A DNA stretch of 64,000 nt from NCBI GenBank assembly GCA_014337915.1, contig QUBU01000003.1, positions 120,402-184,401 of the forward strand, read 5' to 3'. Position 1 is the first letter of the stretch, and each line of letters opens with the position of its first letter. Position numbers and translations under genes: made by a program. This DNA comes from Gammaproteobacteria bacterium (lineage in GTDB: Bacteria > Pseudomonadota > Gammaproteobacteria > Steroidobacterales > GCA-2729495). Shown here in pieces: positions 19,768 to 28,319 of the stretch. The notes under the pieces are model-generated. The model worked only from the letters and a program-made list of their open reading frames with translations, was not told where the DNA came from and did no database searches.

Positions 19768-20848
19768 GCTGAACGTCTTCAGCTGGTCGTTCCTCGACGC
19801 CATCACCTGCGGCTTCGGTGCCGTGGTGCTGACCTTCGTCATCATCAACTCCCAGGTGTCGAGCAATGCCCGCGACGCGAAGGCCGACCTGCGCAGCGAG
19901 ACCACACGCCTCGAGCAGGAGGTGCTCGACGCCCGCAAGAACCTGGTACGGCTGCGAAATTCGCTGGACGACGACCAGAAGGACGAGCAGCTGCTGGCCC
20001 AGGAGGCGACCAGGCTGGCGCTGATGCTGGCGCGCATGCAGGCCGAGGTGGCGCAGGACCAGGGCGACAGCAGCGCCCGGCGTGAGAGCATCGAGCAGCT
20101 GCAGGCCGACGTGAAGCAGCTGGAGGAATCCAATCAGCGCCTGGCCGCGCGTGCCGCCGAGAAGACCGCCAGCGGACAGAAGCTGCGCAGCATCACCGGC
20201 GAGGGCAACCGCCAGTACCTCACCGGCATCCGCATGGGCGGCAGCCATGTGCTGATCCTGCTGGATGCATCCACCAGCATGCTCGGGCGCACTTACGTCA
20301 ACGTGGTGCGATTCCGCAACATGCCCGACGCGCGCAAGGTCCGTGCGCCGAAATGGCAGCAGGCGGTGCGCACTGTCGACTGGCTCACCGCGCAGATCCG
20401 GCCCGGCACCAGGGTGCAGATCTACGCCTTCAACGAGCAGGCGCATGCCGTGCTCGACGGCAGCGATGGCCGCTGGCTCGAGGTCCGGGACGGCTCCGAG
20501 CTGACGGCGGCGATGGCGGCGGTGCGCAGGCTGGTCCCCGGCAAGGGCACCAGCCTGGTCAACGCCTTCGATGTGGTGAAGCGCCTGCAGCCGCAGCCGG
20601 ACAACATCTTCCTGATCACCGACGGCCTGCCGAACCAGGGCGAGAAGCCGCCCGCCCAGGTCGAGGACGTGAAGGAGGAGCGGCGGGTGAAGTTCATGGT
20701 GGAGGCCATGCGTTCGTTGCCGCGGCGCCTGCCGGTCAACGTGCTGCTGTTCCCCATGGACGGCGACCCGAACGCCGCCGGCTACTTCTGGGACCTGGCC
20801 TACAGCAGCGGCGGGTCGTTCATCACTCCTTCCCAGGACTGGCCCTGA
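19751..20848 (+). CDS. Membrane-anchored coiled-coil VWA protein 1
   Basis: A 365-residue protein. An N-terminal span (about 14-33, FLDAITCGFGAVVLTFVII) has an Asp (residue 16) at the position of the essential Asp of ExbD/TolR. Residues 40-140 form a long coiled coil. The C-terminal von Willebrand A domain has a complete MIDAS: D172-A-S174-T-S176, a Thr in GKGTSL, and ITDG. MIDAS domains bind protein ligands through a metal ion. The domain should lie in the periplasm, reached by the coiled coil. It overlaps the FHA gene by 17 bp and its TGA shares bases with the ATG of the next gene. The pair is likely the moving partner of the TolQ-like channel. Confidence 0.88.
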   Translation: MRQRRELNVFSWSFLDAITCGFGAVVLTFVIINSQVSSNARDAKADLRSETTRLEQEVLDARKNLVRLRNSLDDDQKDEQLLAQEATRLALMLARMQAEVAQDQGDSSARRESIEQLQADVKQLEESNQRLAARAAEKTASGQKLRSITGEGNRQYLTGIRMGGSHVLILLDASTSMLGRTYVNVVRFRNMPDARKVRAPKWQQAVRTVDWLTAQIRPGTRVQIYAFNEQAHAVLDGSDGRWLEVRDGSELTAAMAAVRRLVPGKGTSLVNAFDVVKRLQPQPDNIFLITDGLPNQGEKPPAQVEDVKEERRVKFMVEAMRSLPRRLPVNVLLFPMDGDPNAAGYFWDLAYSSGGSFITPSQDWP

Positions 20849-21840
20849 TGCGCCGCAAGCGCCGCGAACTGGAGATCTTCAGCCTCTACTTCCTCGACGG
20901 CATGTGCTGCGCCTTCGGTGCGGTCATCATGCTGCTGCTGATCACCAAGGCCGCCGAGCCGCGCATCATCGAGCAGGCGAAGGTCGACGAACGCGGCCTG
21001 ATCGCGGCGCTGCAGAAGGAGCTGTTCGAGATCCGCGGCGAGGCCAGCGAACTCGACCGGCGGATGAAGAGCGCGCAAGGCGACCGCCAGCGCGCCGATG
21101 CGACCATCGCCCGCCTGCAGGCCGACCTCGGCCGCATCCGCGGCCAGTACGCCGCCAGCCGTCAGCCGGCGGTCGATACCGAGCTGGAGGGCCAGCTGCG
21201 CGCCACACGCCAGCGGCTCACCGAGGAGATGCGCCGCCTGCTGGCGGACTACCGGCCGCCGAAGGACGAGGCCACGGTGGGCGGCATCCCGGTGGACAGC
21301 GAGTACATCATCTTCGTCATCGACACCTCGGGCAGCATGTTCCAGGGGCCCTGGCAGCTGGTCATGCGGAAGATCTCCGAGGTGCTGCGCGTCTACCCGC
21401 GCATCAGGGGCATCCAGGTGATGAGCGACGAGGGCAAGTACATGTTCCCGAGCTACACCGGCAAGTGGATCCCGGACTCGCCCACCGCGCGCCAGCAGAT
21501 ACTCAGCACCCTGGCGAACTGGAATCCCTACAGCGACTCGAGCCCGGTGGAGGGCATCGCCGAAGCCATCAGCACCTTCTACGAGCCGGGCAAGCCGGTG
21601 AGCATCTACGTCTTCGGCGATGATTTCCCGAGCGGCCAGGTGGAAGCCGTGGCCCGCTACGTGGAGCGCATCAACAAGGCCGACGCCAGCGGCCACCGCC
21701 TGATGCGCATCCACGGCGTCGGCTTCCCGACCCAGTTTGCCGGCGGCCGCATGGGCAACGGCCTGCGCTTCGCCAACCTGATGCGTACCCTCTGCGAGCG
21801 CAACGGCGGTACCTTCGTGGCCTTGACGACGCTGAACTGA
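20848..21840 (+). CDS. Membrane-anchored coiled-coil VWA protein 2
   Basis: A 330-residue paralogue of the preceding protein in layout, but diverged in sequence. It has an N-terminal span (about 15-33, FLDGMCCAFGAVIMLLLI) with Asp17 in the ExbD-like position and the shared FLDxxxCxFGAV pattern. A coiled coil covers about residues 42-135. The VWA domain has the metal site D159-T-S161-G-S163 (FVIDTSGSM). The rest of the domain (YVFGDDFPSG, HGVGFPTQF) is typical of Gram-negative VWA proteins. Start and stop overlap with VWA protein 1 (TGATG), implying a fixed ratio. A heterodimer of the two around the channel is a reasonable model. It is the last gene of the operon; the next gene follows after 42 bp with its own ribosome site. 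Confidence 0.88.
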   Translation: MRRKRRELEIFSLYFLDGMCCAFGAVIMLLLITKAAEPRIIEQAKVDERGLIAALQKELFEIRGEASELDRRMKSAQGDRQRADATIARLQADLGRIRGQYAASRQPAVDTELEGQLRATRQRLTEEMRRLLADYRPPKDEATVGGIPVDSEYIIFVIDTSGSMFQGPWQLVMRKISEVLRVYPRIRGIQVMSDEGKYMFPSYTGKWIPDSPTARQQILSTLANWNPYSDSSPVEGIAEAISTFYEPGKPVSIYVFGDDFPSGQVEAVARYVERINKADASGHRLMRIHGVGFPTQFAGGRMGNGLRFANLMRTLCERNGGTFVALTTLN

Positions 21841-21882
21841 TCCGGCCTTGCGCCATCACCCGGGCAACCGGAGGAGCAAACC

Positions 21883-22227
21883 ATGGCAACCAGTACCGAT
21901 CTCACCAGCCGCCGCTGCAAGCCCTGCGAGGGCGGGGTGCCGCCGCTGGCGGCAGACGCCATCGCCGGGCTCATGCCGGCCCTGCACCCCGACTGGAAGC
22001 TGGCGGCCGACGGCAAGTCGATCCGCCGCGTCTTCGGGTTTTCCGGCTACAACCGCTGCATCGGCTTCGTCAATGCCGTGGCCTGGATCGCCAACACCGA
22101 GGGCCACCACCCCGATCTCGAGGTTGGCTACGGGCGCTGCGTGGTGAGCTGGTGGACGCACGCGATCGGCGGCCTGTCCGAGAACGACTTCATCTGTGCG
22201 GCCAAGGTGGACCGGCTGGTCGACTAG
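21883..22227 (+). CDS. phhB: Pterin-4a-carbinolamine dehydratase
   Basis: A 114-residue cytoplasmic enzyme that dehydrates 4a-hydroxytetrahydrobiopterin, recycling the pterin cofactor of aromatic amino acid hydroxylases. The motif EGHHPDLEVGYGRCVVSWWTH carries the catalytic histidines. GLSENDFICAAKVDRL is the typical C-terminal helix. The ATG follows CGGAGGAGC. No hydroxylase gene is in the window. It stands between the VWA operon and kup, and could be part of either transcript or have its own. Confidence 0.93.
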   Translation: MATSTDLTSRRCKPCEGGVPPLAADAIAGLMPALHPDWKLAADGKSIRRVFGFSGYNRCIGFVNAVAWIANTEGHHPDLEVGYGRCVVSWWTHAIGGLSENDFICAAKVDRLVD

Positions 22228-22302
22228 GCGTCCCCGCCGGGCCTAGAATGCGCCCGCGCGCCCGCCAGAAGAACGCGCGGGACCCGTTCCGGCCACCCAC
22301 TT

Positions 22303-24165
22303 ATGACAGACAGCCCGCAATCCCAGCGCCAGCTGGCGCTGCTCGCCCTCGGTGTGGTCTTTGGCGACATCGGCACCAGCCCGCTCTACGCCTTCCGCGC
22401 GGCGCTGGCCATCTCGCCGGCCATGGCACAGCCGGAGAACGTGCTCGGCGCGCTGTCGCTGGTGGTCTGGGCGCTGATCATCGTGGTCTGCATCAAGTAC
22501 GTCGCGGTGGTGCTGACCGCGGACAACCGCGGCGAGGGCGGCGTGCTGGCACTGGCCACGCTGGTGCTCGGGGGCAGGGTGGCGCGCGGGCGCGTGCTCA
22601 TCGGTAGCATGGGCCTGCTGGGAGCGGCCCTGTTCTTTGCCGACGGCGCGATCACGCCCGCCATCTCGGTGCTGAGCGCCGTGGAAGGCCTGACTGTGAG
22701 CCAGCCCTCCCTGGACTGGCTGGTGGTGCCGCTGACGCTGGTCGTCCTGCTGTTCCTGTTCCGCTTCCAGGCCCAGGGTACGGCGCGCATCGGCGGCCTG
22801 TTCGGCCCGGCGATGCTGGTCTGGTTCCTGGCGCTGGCGCTGCTCGGCCTGGGAGCCATCGCACGGCAGCCGGCGGTGTTGCAGGCGTTGTACCCGGCCC
22901 ATGCCGTCGGCTTCGTCCTGCACCACGGGGAATTCAGCCTGGCGGTGATCTCGGCGATTTTCCTCGCGGTCACCGGCGGGGAGGCGCTGTTCGCCGACCT
23001 CGGGCATTTCGGCCGCCGCCCGATCCGCCTCGCCTGGTACACGCTGGTGCTGCCTTCGCTGTTGCTGAATTACCTCGGCCAGGGCGCGCTGGTGCTGGCC
23101 GATCCCACGAAGGCGGTCAATCCCTTCTTCCTGCTGGCCCCGTCCTGGGGGCTGCCCGTCCTGGTGCTGCTGGCCACGGCGGCCACGGTGATCGCCTCGC
23201 AGGCGGTGATCTCCGGGGTATTTTCGGTGGTGCACCAGGCGGTGCGCCTGAGCTACGTGCCGCGTCTCGAGGTGCGGCACTCCTCCGCGCAGGCCTACGG
23301 CCAGGTCTACGTACCCGCAGCCAACACCATGCTCGGCATCGCCACCATCGTGCTGGTGCTCGGCTTCGGCAGTTCCGAGTCGCTGGCTGGCGCCTACGGC
23401 GTGGCCATCGCCATTGCCATGGCCATCGATACGATCCTCATCCTGATGTGGCTGGCGCAGCGGCAGACCCGGGCCAACCAGGCGCTGATGCTGCTGATGG
23501 CGCTGATATTCCTGCTGGACCTGGCGTTCTGCTTCTGCAACCTGCTCAAGGTGCCCGAGGGTGGCTGGGTGCCGATCGCGGTCGGCGCGGCGCTGTTCGT
23601 GACCATGAACACCTGGACCAGGGGCCGGGTCATCGTCGCCGGCTACATAGCCCGCGAGCATCGCACGGTCTACCAGCTGCAGCAGCTGCTGGCCTCCGCC
23701 AATCCACCGCTGCGCGTGCCGGGTACCGCGGTCTACCTCGCCAGCAACCGCGAGGGCCTGCCGCGCGCGCTGTGGCACAACGTGCGCTACAACAACGTGC
23801 TGCACGAGCGGGTGCTGCTGGTGACCATCGAGACCGAGGAAGTGCCGCGCGTCGGCCGCGACCGGCGCATGGAGATCACCGAAGTACTGCCGGGCATGAC
23901 CCGCATCGTGGCTCGCTACGGCTTCATGGAGAGCCCGCAGATCAACCAGGTACTCTACGATGCCGACAAGGAGGGGCTGCGCTTCGACCCGGCCCAGGCC
24001 ACGTTCTTCGTCGGCACCGAGTCGGTGTTCTACGGTCGCAGCACGCTGCGTGCCTGGGAAAAGCGCCTGTTCGCCTTCCTGATGCGCAACTCGCGCCGTG
24101 CCGCCAGCTTCTACGGCGTGCCCGATACGCGGCTGGTGGAGTTCGGCACGCGCCTGCGGGTCTAG
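22303..24165 (+). CDS. kup: Low-affinity potassium transporter Kup
   Basis: A 620-residue integral membrane protein of the KUP/HAK/KT family, which imports potassium with protons. The start (ALLALGVVFGDIGTSPLYAFR) is the family signature. About 12 spans follow, then a ~150-residue cytoplasmic C-terminal domain (VTIETEEVPRVGRDRR, FFVGTESVFYGRS). Length matches E. coli Kup (622). A hairpin-like CCGCGCG/CGCGCGG pair precedes the gene; no clear ribosome site is seen before the ATG. Confidence 0.96.
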   Translation: MTDSPQSQRQLALLALGVVFGDIGTSPLYAFRAALAISPAMAQPENVLGALSLVVWALIIVVCIKYVAVVLTADNRGEGGVLALATLVLGGRVARGRVLIGSMGLLGAALFFADGAITPAISVLSAVEGLTVSQPSLDWLVVPLTLVVLLFLFRFQAQGTARIGGLFGPAMLVWFLALALLGLGAIARQPAVLQALYPAHAVGFVLHHGEFSLAVISAIFLAVTGGEALFADLGHFGRRPIRLAWYTLVLPSLLLNYLGQGALVLADPTKAVNPFFLLAPSWGLPVLVLLATAATVIASQAVISGVFSVVHQAVRLSYVPRLEVRHSSAQAYGQVYVPAANTMLGIATIVLVLGFGSSESLAGAYGVAIAIAMAIDTILILMWLAQRQTRANQALMLLMALIFLLDLAFCFCNLLKVPEGGWVPIAVGAALFVTMNTWTRGRVIVAGYIAREHRTVYQLQQLLASANPPLRVPGTAVYLASNREGLPRALWHNVRYNNVLHERVLLVTIETEEVPRVGRDRRMEITEVLPGMTRIVARYGFMESPQINQVLYDADKEGLRFDPAQATFFVGTESVFYGRSTLRAWEKRLFAFLMRNSRRAASFYGVPDTRLVEFGTRLRV

Positions 24166-24244
24166 CCACACCGGCTGGCCGGGGGGCTTATGCCAGCGAG
24201 CCGGCTGGTTTGCTAAGCTTGCAGCTTTCCACAGGAGAAGCACG

Positions 24245-25123
24245 ATGACCCATCGCCGTCGCCCGTTCGCGTCGTTGCTGGCCCCGGCCCTCCTGGCCGT
24301 CGCCGGCGTCGGTACCGCCGCCGACCTGAAGCTGGACACGCCCCAGGAAAACCTCGCCGCCGCCCGCCGCATCCAGTGCTCGACAAAGGATGGCGAGGCC
24401 GTCACCTGGTACTGGAAGGGCCATGCCTACAGCCGCGTGCCCGGCGAGCCCGACCGCCAGCTGTTCGCGGTGGAGGGCATGAACATCCGCCAGTGCGGGC
24501 CGCTCAATGGCGCGACCGATGGCAGCTTCATGATGGCCACGCGCGAGGTGCTGCTCTACGAGGATCCGAAGACCGGCAAGGTGCTCGACAGCTGGGACAA
24601 CCCCTGGACCGGCAAGCAGGTCAAGGTGGTGCACGTGGCCAACGACCCGGTGAACCAGCGCATCGGCGCTACCAATCGTGCCGGCGGCCCGATGCAGCTG
24701 CCGCTGCAGATCAACGGCAACCAGTGGTGGATGACCTCCACGGTGCCGCTGTTCTACCGCAACCCGCTGGCTGGCGATTACCAGGACTACATCGGCGGCA
24801 AGTACCACGCCACCGAGATGTTCAATTTCTTCGGCAGCGTGCCGGAGCTCGCCGATACCCGCCGCACGAAGGTGAGCGTCAGCGTCGGCTGGGTGCGCAT
24901 GTCCAGCTGGCTGCCGTGGATGGAGATGGGCGACCGCGCCGGCCTGATCTACTTCAGCACCGCGGGCCGCAAGCTCGACCGCTGGGAGGAGATGCCGGAG
25001 GCCTTCCGCAACGAGATCAAGGCCAACTACCCGCTGTACCTGGCGCCACCGCCGCTCGATGACCCGCGCCCCAATGAGACCAGCTGGTCGTACTTCAAGA
25101 AGGTGACACCGGTCGGCAAATGA
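24245..25123 (+). CDS. DUF1838 family exported protein
   Basis: A 292-residue protein with a signal peptide (about 1-26, ending GTAA). The body matches the DUF1838 family in outline: RRIQCSTKDGEAVTWYWKGHAYSR near the start, the WDNPWTGKxVxVVHVANDPVN core, and a C-terminal SWLPWMEMGDRAGLIYF followed by DPRPNETSWSYFKK. Its function is unknown. It is periplasmic. The ATG follows CAGGAGA. Its stop overlaps the ATG of the aldehyde dehydrogenase gene (ATGA), so the two are co-translated; a role in handling an aldehyde-yielding substrate is inferred. Confidence 0.85.
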   Translation: MTHRRRPFASLLAPALLAVAGVGTAADLKLDTPQENLAAARRIQCSTKDGEAVTWYWKGHAYSRVPGEPDRQLFAVEGMNIRQCGPLNGATDGSFMMATREVLLYEDPKTGKVLDSWDNPWTGKQVKVVHVANDPVNQRIGATNRAGGPMQLPLQINGNQWWMTSTVPLFYRNPLAGDYQDYIGGKYHATEMFNFFGSVPELADTRRTKVSVSVGWVRMSSWLPWMEMGDRAGLIYFSTAGRKLDRWEEMPEAFRNEIKANYPLYLAPPPLDDPRPNETSWSYFKKVTPVGK

Positions 25124-26577
25124 GCACGCAGGCGCCCCGGTCCGCTCGCGAACTGGCGGTGCGCAACCCGCGCACCGGCCAGTCCGACCATGTCATCCAG
25201 CCGCTGGACGCCGCAGCGCTGGCGGCGCTGGGCGACCGCCTGCGGCAGGCGCAGCCCGCCTGGGCGGCCGCCGGTGTCGCCCATCGCGCCGCCGTGCTGC
25301 GCGAGTGGGCGGGCCGGCTGCTGGCCGATCCCGGGCCGGTGGTCGACGCGCTCTCCAGGGACACCGGGCGCTACCGCCTGGCGCTGGGCGAAATCCAGCC
25401 ACTGCGCGGCCTGGTCGAGGGCTACGCGGCCATGGGCAGCGCGCTGCTGGCGCCGGCGGCCGAACGGCCATCGGTGGCGCCGGGCATCGCCATCGGCACG
25501 GAACTCGTGCCCTACGCCGTGGCGGGCGTGATCAGCCCCTGGAACTTCCCGTTCCTGCTGTCGACCCTCGATGCCATCCCGGCGCTGGTCGCCGGCTGCG
25601 CCGTCATCGTCAAGCCGAGCGAGGTGACGCCGCGCTTCATCGCGCCGCTGATGGAGTCGGTGCGCCAGGTGCCGGAACTCGCCGGCGTGCTGGCGTTCAT
25701 CGAGGGCGATGGCGCCACCGGCGCGGCGCTGATCGAGGAAACCGACATCATCTGCTTCACCGGCAGCGTCGCCACCGGGCGCAAGGTGGCCGAGTCCTGT
25801 GCGCGGCATTTCATCCCCGCCTGCCTCGAACTCGGTGGCAAGGATCCGGCCATCGTCCTGGCTTCGGCCGATCCCGCGCGCGCCGCCGAGGTCATCCTGC
25901 GCGCCTCGGTGCAGGCCACCGGCCAGGCCTGCCAGTCGCTCGAGCGCGTCTATGTGCAGCGGCCCATCTACGAGGCCTTCCTCGCGAACCTGGTGGCGGC
26001 AGCCCGGCGCATCGAACTCAATTACCCGGACATGCGTGCCGGGCAGATGGGTCCGCTGATCTTCGCGCGGCAGGCGGAGATCATCGCCGGCCAGCTGGCC
26101 GATGCCCGGGCCCGCGGCGCGCAGGTCCTCACCGGCGGAGAGATCGAACACCATGGCGGTGGCAGCTGGCTGCGGCCCACCGTGGTTACTGCAGTGACCC
26201 ACGACATGACGCTGATGACCGAGGAGACTTTCGGTCCGGTCATCCCGGTGATGCCCTTCGACGACATCGACGAGGCGGTGCAGCTCGCCAACGATTCGCA
26301 GTACGGGCTGTCGGCCGCCGTCTTCGGTGAGGAAGCCGAGGCGCGGCGCGTGGCCACGCGCCTCGACGCCGGTGCCGTCAGCATCAACGACGGCGGCCTG
26401 ACCACCGAGGCCTTCGACGCCGAGAAGAATTCCTTCAAGTTCTCCGGGATGGGTTCCTCGCGCATGGGGCCCTCGGGCCTGCTGCGCTTCCTGCGCAAGC
26501 GCGCCATCCTCATCCAGCGCGGGCAGGCGAAGACCATGGCCGACCTCGACGAGCGCGGAGCCGCACCCGGCACTTGA
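25120..26577 (+). CDS. NAD(P)-dependent aldehyde dehydrogenase
   Basis: A 485-residue aldehyde dehydrogenase superfamily enzyme. GVISPWNFPF (137-146), FTGSVATG (213-220), catalytic Glu237 in LELGGKDP and catalytic Cys271 in GQACQSLERVYV are all present, as is EETFGPVIPV near 367. It oxidises an aldehyde to the acid. The residues around the active Cys do not identify the substrate; the C-terminal region (NSFKFSGMGSSRMG) is of the succinate-semialdehyde/aliphatic kind. Cytoplasmic. It overlaps the DUF1838 gene at its start and the SulP gene at its end (TTGA), forming a three-gene operon. Confidence 0.92.
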   Translation: MSTQAPRSARELAVRNPRTGQSDHVIQPLDAAALAALGDRLRQAQPAWAAAGVAHRAAVLREWAGRLLADPGPVVDALSRDTGRYRLALGEIQPLRGLVEGYAAMGSALLAPAAERPSVAPGIAIGTELVPYAVAGVISPWNFPFLLSTLDAIPALVAGCAVIVKPSEVTPRFIAPLMESVRQVPELAGVLAFIEGDGATGAALIEETDIICFTGSVATGRKVAESCARHFIPACLELGGKDPAIVLASADPARAAEVILRASVQATGQACQSLERVYVQRPIYEAFLANLVAAARRIELNYPDMRAGQMGPLIFARQAEIIAGQLADARARGAQVLTGGEIEHHGGGSWLRPTVVTAVTHDMTLMTEETFGPVIPVMPFDDIDEAVQLANDSQYGLSAAVFGEEAEARRVATRLDAGAVSINDGGLTTEAFDAEKNSFKFSGMGSSRMGPSGLLRFLRKRAILIQRGQAKTMADLDERGAAPGT

Positions 26578-28280
26578 GCACGACGCCGGCCTGGCACCTG
26601 TTCGTCCCGAAGCTGGTGACGACGCTGCGCCAGGGTTATGGCGCGGGCGACCTGCGCCAGGACCTGGTTGCCGGCCTCACGGTGGCCATCGTCGCCCTGC
26701 CGCTGGCCATGGCGCTCGCCATCGCCTCCGGGACCACGCCGGCCAATGGCCTGGTCACCGCGGTGGTCGCCGGCTTCCTCATCTCGGCGCTGGGTGGTAG
26801 CCGCTTCCAGATCGGCGGGCCCACCGGCGCCTTCGTCGTCATCGTCTATGGCGTCATCGAACGCCATGGCTACGACGGGCTGCTGCTGGCGACGCTGATG
26901 GCCGGTGTGCTGCTGGTCGCGGCCGGGCTGGTCCGCCTCGGCACCTGGATCAAGTACATCCCGGAGCCGGTGACCACCGGCTTCACCTCGGGCATCGCCG
27001 TCATCATTTTCTCCAGCCAGGTAAAGGACCTGCTCGGGCTCGACATGGGCGCCGTGCCGGCCGACTTCTTCGCCAAGTGGGCGGCCTTCTGGGATGCCCG
27101 CGGCAGCATTGCGGTACCGGCGATGGCGCTGTCCGCCGGTGCGCTGGCCATCATCCTGCTGTTGCGCCGCTTCGCGCCACGCGCGCCGGGCTTTCTGCTG
27201 GCTATCGGTGCCGCCGCGTTGCTGGCGGCGCTGGCTGGCCTGGACGTAGACACCATCGGTTCGCGTTTCGGCGGCATCCCCGCCGGCCTGCCGGCACCGT
27301 CGCTGCCGGCCGTCTCCCTGCAGCGGCTGCAGGAACTGCTGCCGAGCGCCTTCACCATCGCTTTCCTGGCCGGCATCGAATCGCTGCTCTCGGCGGTGGT
27401 CGCCGATGGCATGACCGGGCGCCGCCACCGCTCCAACTGCGAGCTGGTGGCGCAGGGCGTGGCCAACACGGCCTCGGCCCTGTTCGGCGGGCTGCCGGCC
27501 ACCGGCGCCATCGCCCGCACCGCCACCAGCATCCGCTCCGGCGCGCGCTCGCCTGTCGCCGGCATGATGCACGCGGTGTTCCTGCTGCTGTTCATGTGGT
27601 TCCTGGCGCCGCTCGCCGCCTGGATCCCCATGGCCAGCCTCGCCGCGGTGCTGGTGGTCGTCGCCTGGAACATGAGCGAGGTCGAGCGCTTCGCCCGCCT
27701 GCTGCGCGGCCCGCTGGGGGACCGCGTGGTGCTGCTGGTGACCTTCCTGCTCACCGTGGCGGTGGACCTGACGGTGGCCATCGCCGTCGGCGTGGTGCTG
27801 GCCTCGATGCTGTTCATGCACCGCATGAGCGAGGTGGCGGCCATCGCCAGCGGCGCGAGCGGCAGCGAGCTGGGGCTGGTGGAGAACGATACCGACGACT
27901 TCACCCGGCCCCGTGCCGATACCTATTCGCAGCGCGAGGAACTGCCGCCCGGCGTGGAGGTGTTCCAGTTCCGCGGGCCACTGTTCTTCGGCGTCGCAGG
28001 GCGCCTGTCCGATGTCATCGATGCCATCGGTGGTTCGCCACGGGTGTTCATCCTGCGCATGCGCGAGGTGCCGCTGGTGGATGCCACCGGCGCCGCGCGG
28101 CTGCGCGACTTCGTCAATCGGGCCGACCGCTGCGGCACGCAGGTGCTGATCTCGGGCCTGCAGCCCCAGCCGCGGGCGGTGCTGGAACAGACTGGCGTGG
28201 TCGGCGGCAGCGCAAAGGTGACGCTTGTCGCGGATTTTGCTGCTGCGCTGGCACTGGCCCGGCGGTTGGTGGAATCCTGA
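26574..28280 (+). CDS. SulP family anion transporter with STAS domain
   Basis: A 568-residue inner-membrane protein. The N-terminal part (DLVAGLTVAIVALPLAMALAI, SRFQIGGPTGAFVVIVYGV) and ~12 spans are typical SulP. The C-terminal STAS domain (about 460-560) has VFILRMREVPLVDATGAARL. SulP proteins carry sulfate, bicarbonate or C4-dicarboxylates; the substrate here is unknown. The start is a TTG overlapping the aldehyde dehydrogenase stop (TTGA). Confidence 0.93.
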   Translation: MSTTPAWHLFVPKLVTTLRQGYGAGDLRQDLVAGLTVAIVALPLAMALAIASGTTPANGLVTAVVAGFLISALGGSRFQIGGPTGAFVVIVYGVIERHGYDGLLLATLMAGVLLVAAGLVRLGTWIKYIPEPVTTGFTSGIAVIIFSSQVKDLLGLDMGAVPADFFAKWAAFWDARGSIAVPAMALSAGALAIILLLRRFAPRAPGFLLAIGAAALLAALAGLDVDTIGSRFGGIPAGLPAPSLPAVSLQRLQELLPSAFTIAFLAGIESLLSAVVADGMTGRRHRSNCELVAQGVANTASALFGGLPATGAIARTATSIRSGARSPVAGMMHAVFLLLFMWFLAPLAAWIPMASLAAVLVVVAWNMSEVERFARLLRGPLGDRVVLLVTFLLTVAVDLTVAIAVGVVLASMLFMHRMSEVAAIASGASGSELGLVENDTDDFTRPRADTYSQREELPPGVEVFQFRGPLFFGVAGRLSDVIDAIGGSPRVFILRMREVPLVDATGAARLRDFVNRADRCGTQVLISGLQPQPRAVLEQTGVVGGSAKVTLVADFAAALALARRLVES

Positions 28281-28319
28281 GCGCCAGCCCGGCGCGTGGC
28301 CCGGGGGTTGGGGCGGACG

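Noticed and set aside
22243..24405. Antisense open frame of 720 codons on the minus strand
   Set aside because: Opposite kup, whose transmembrane pattern and motifs are unmistakable; the antisense product is His/Gln/Arg-rich without domains.
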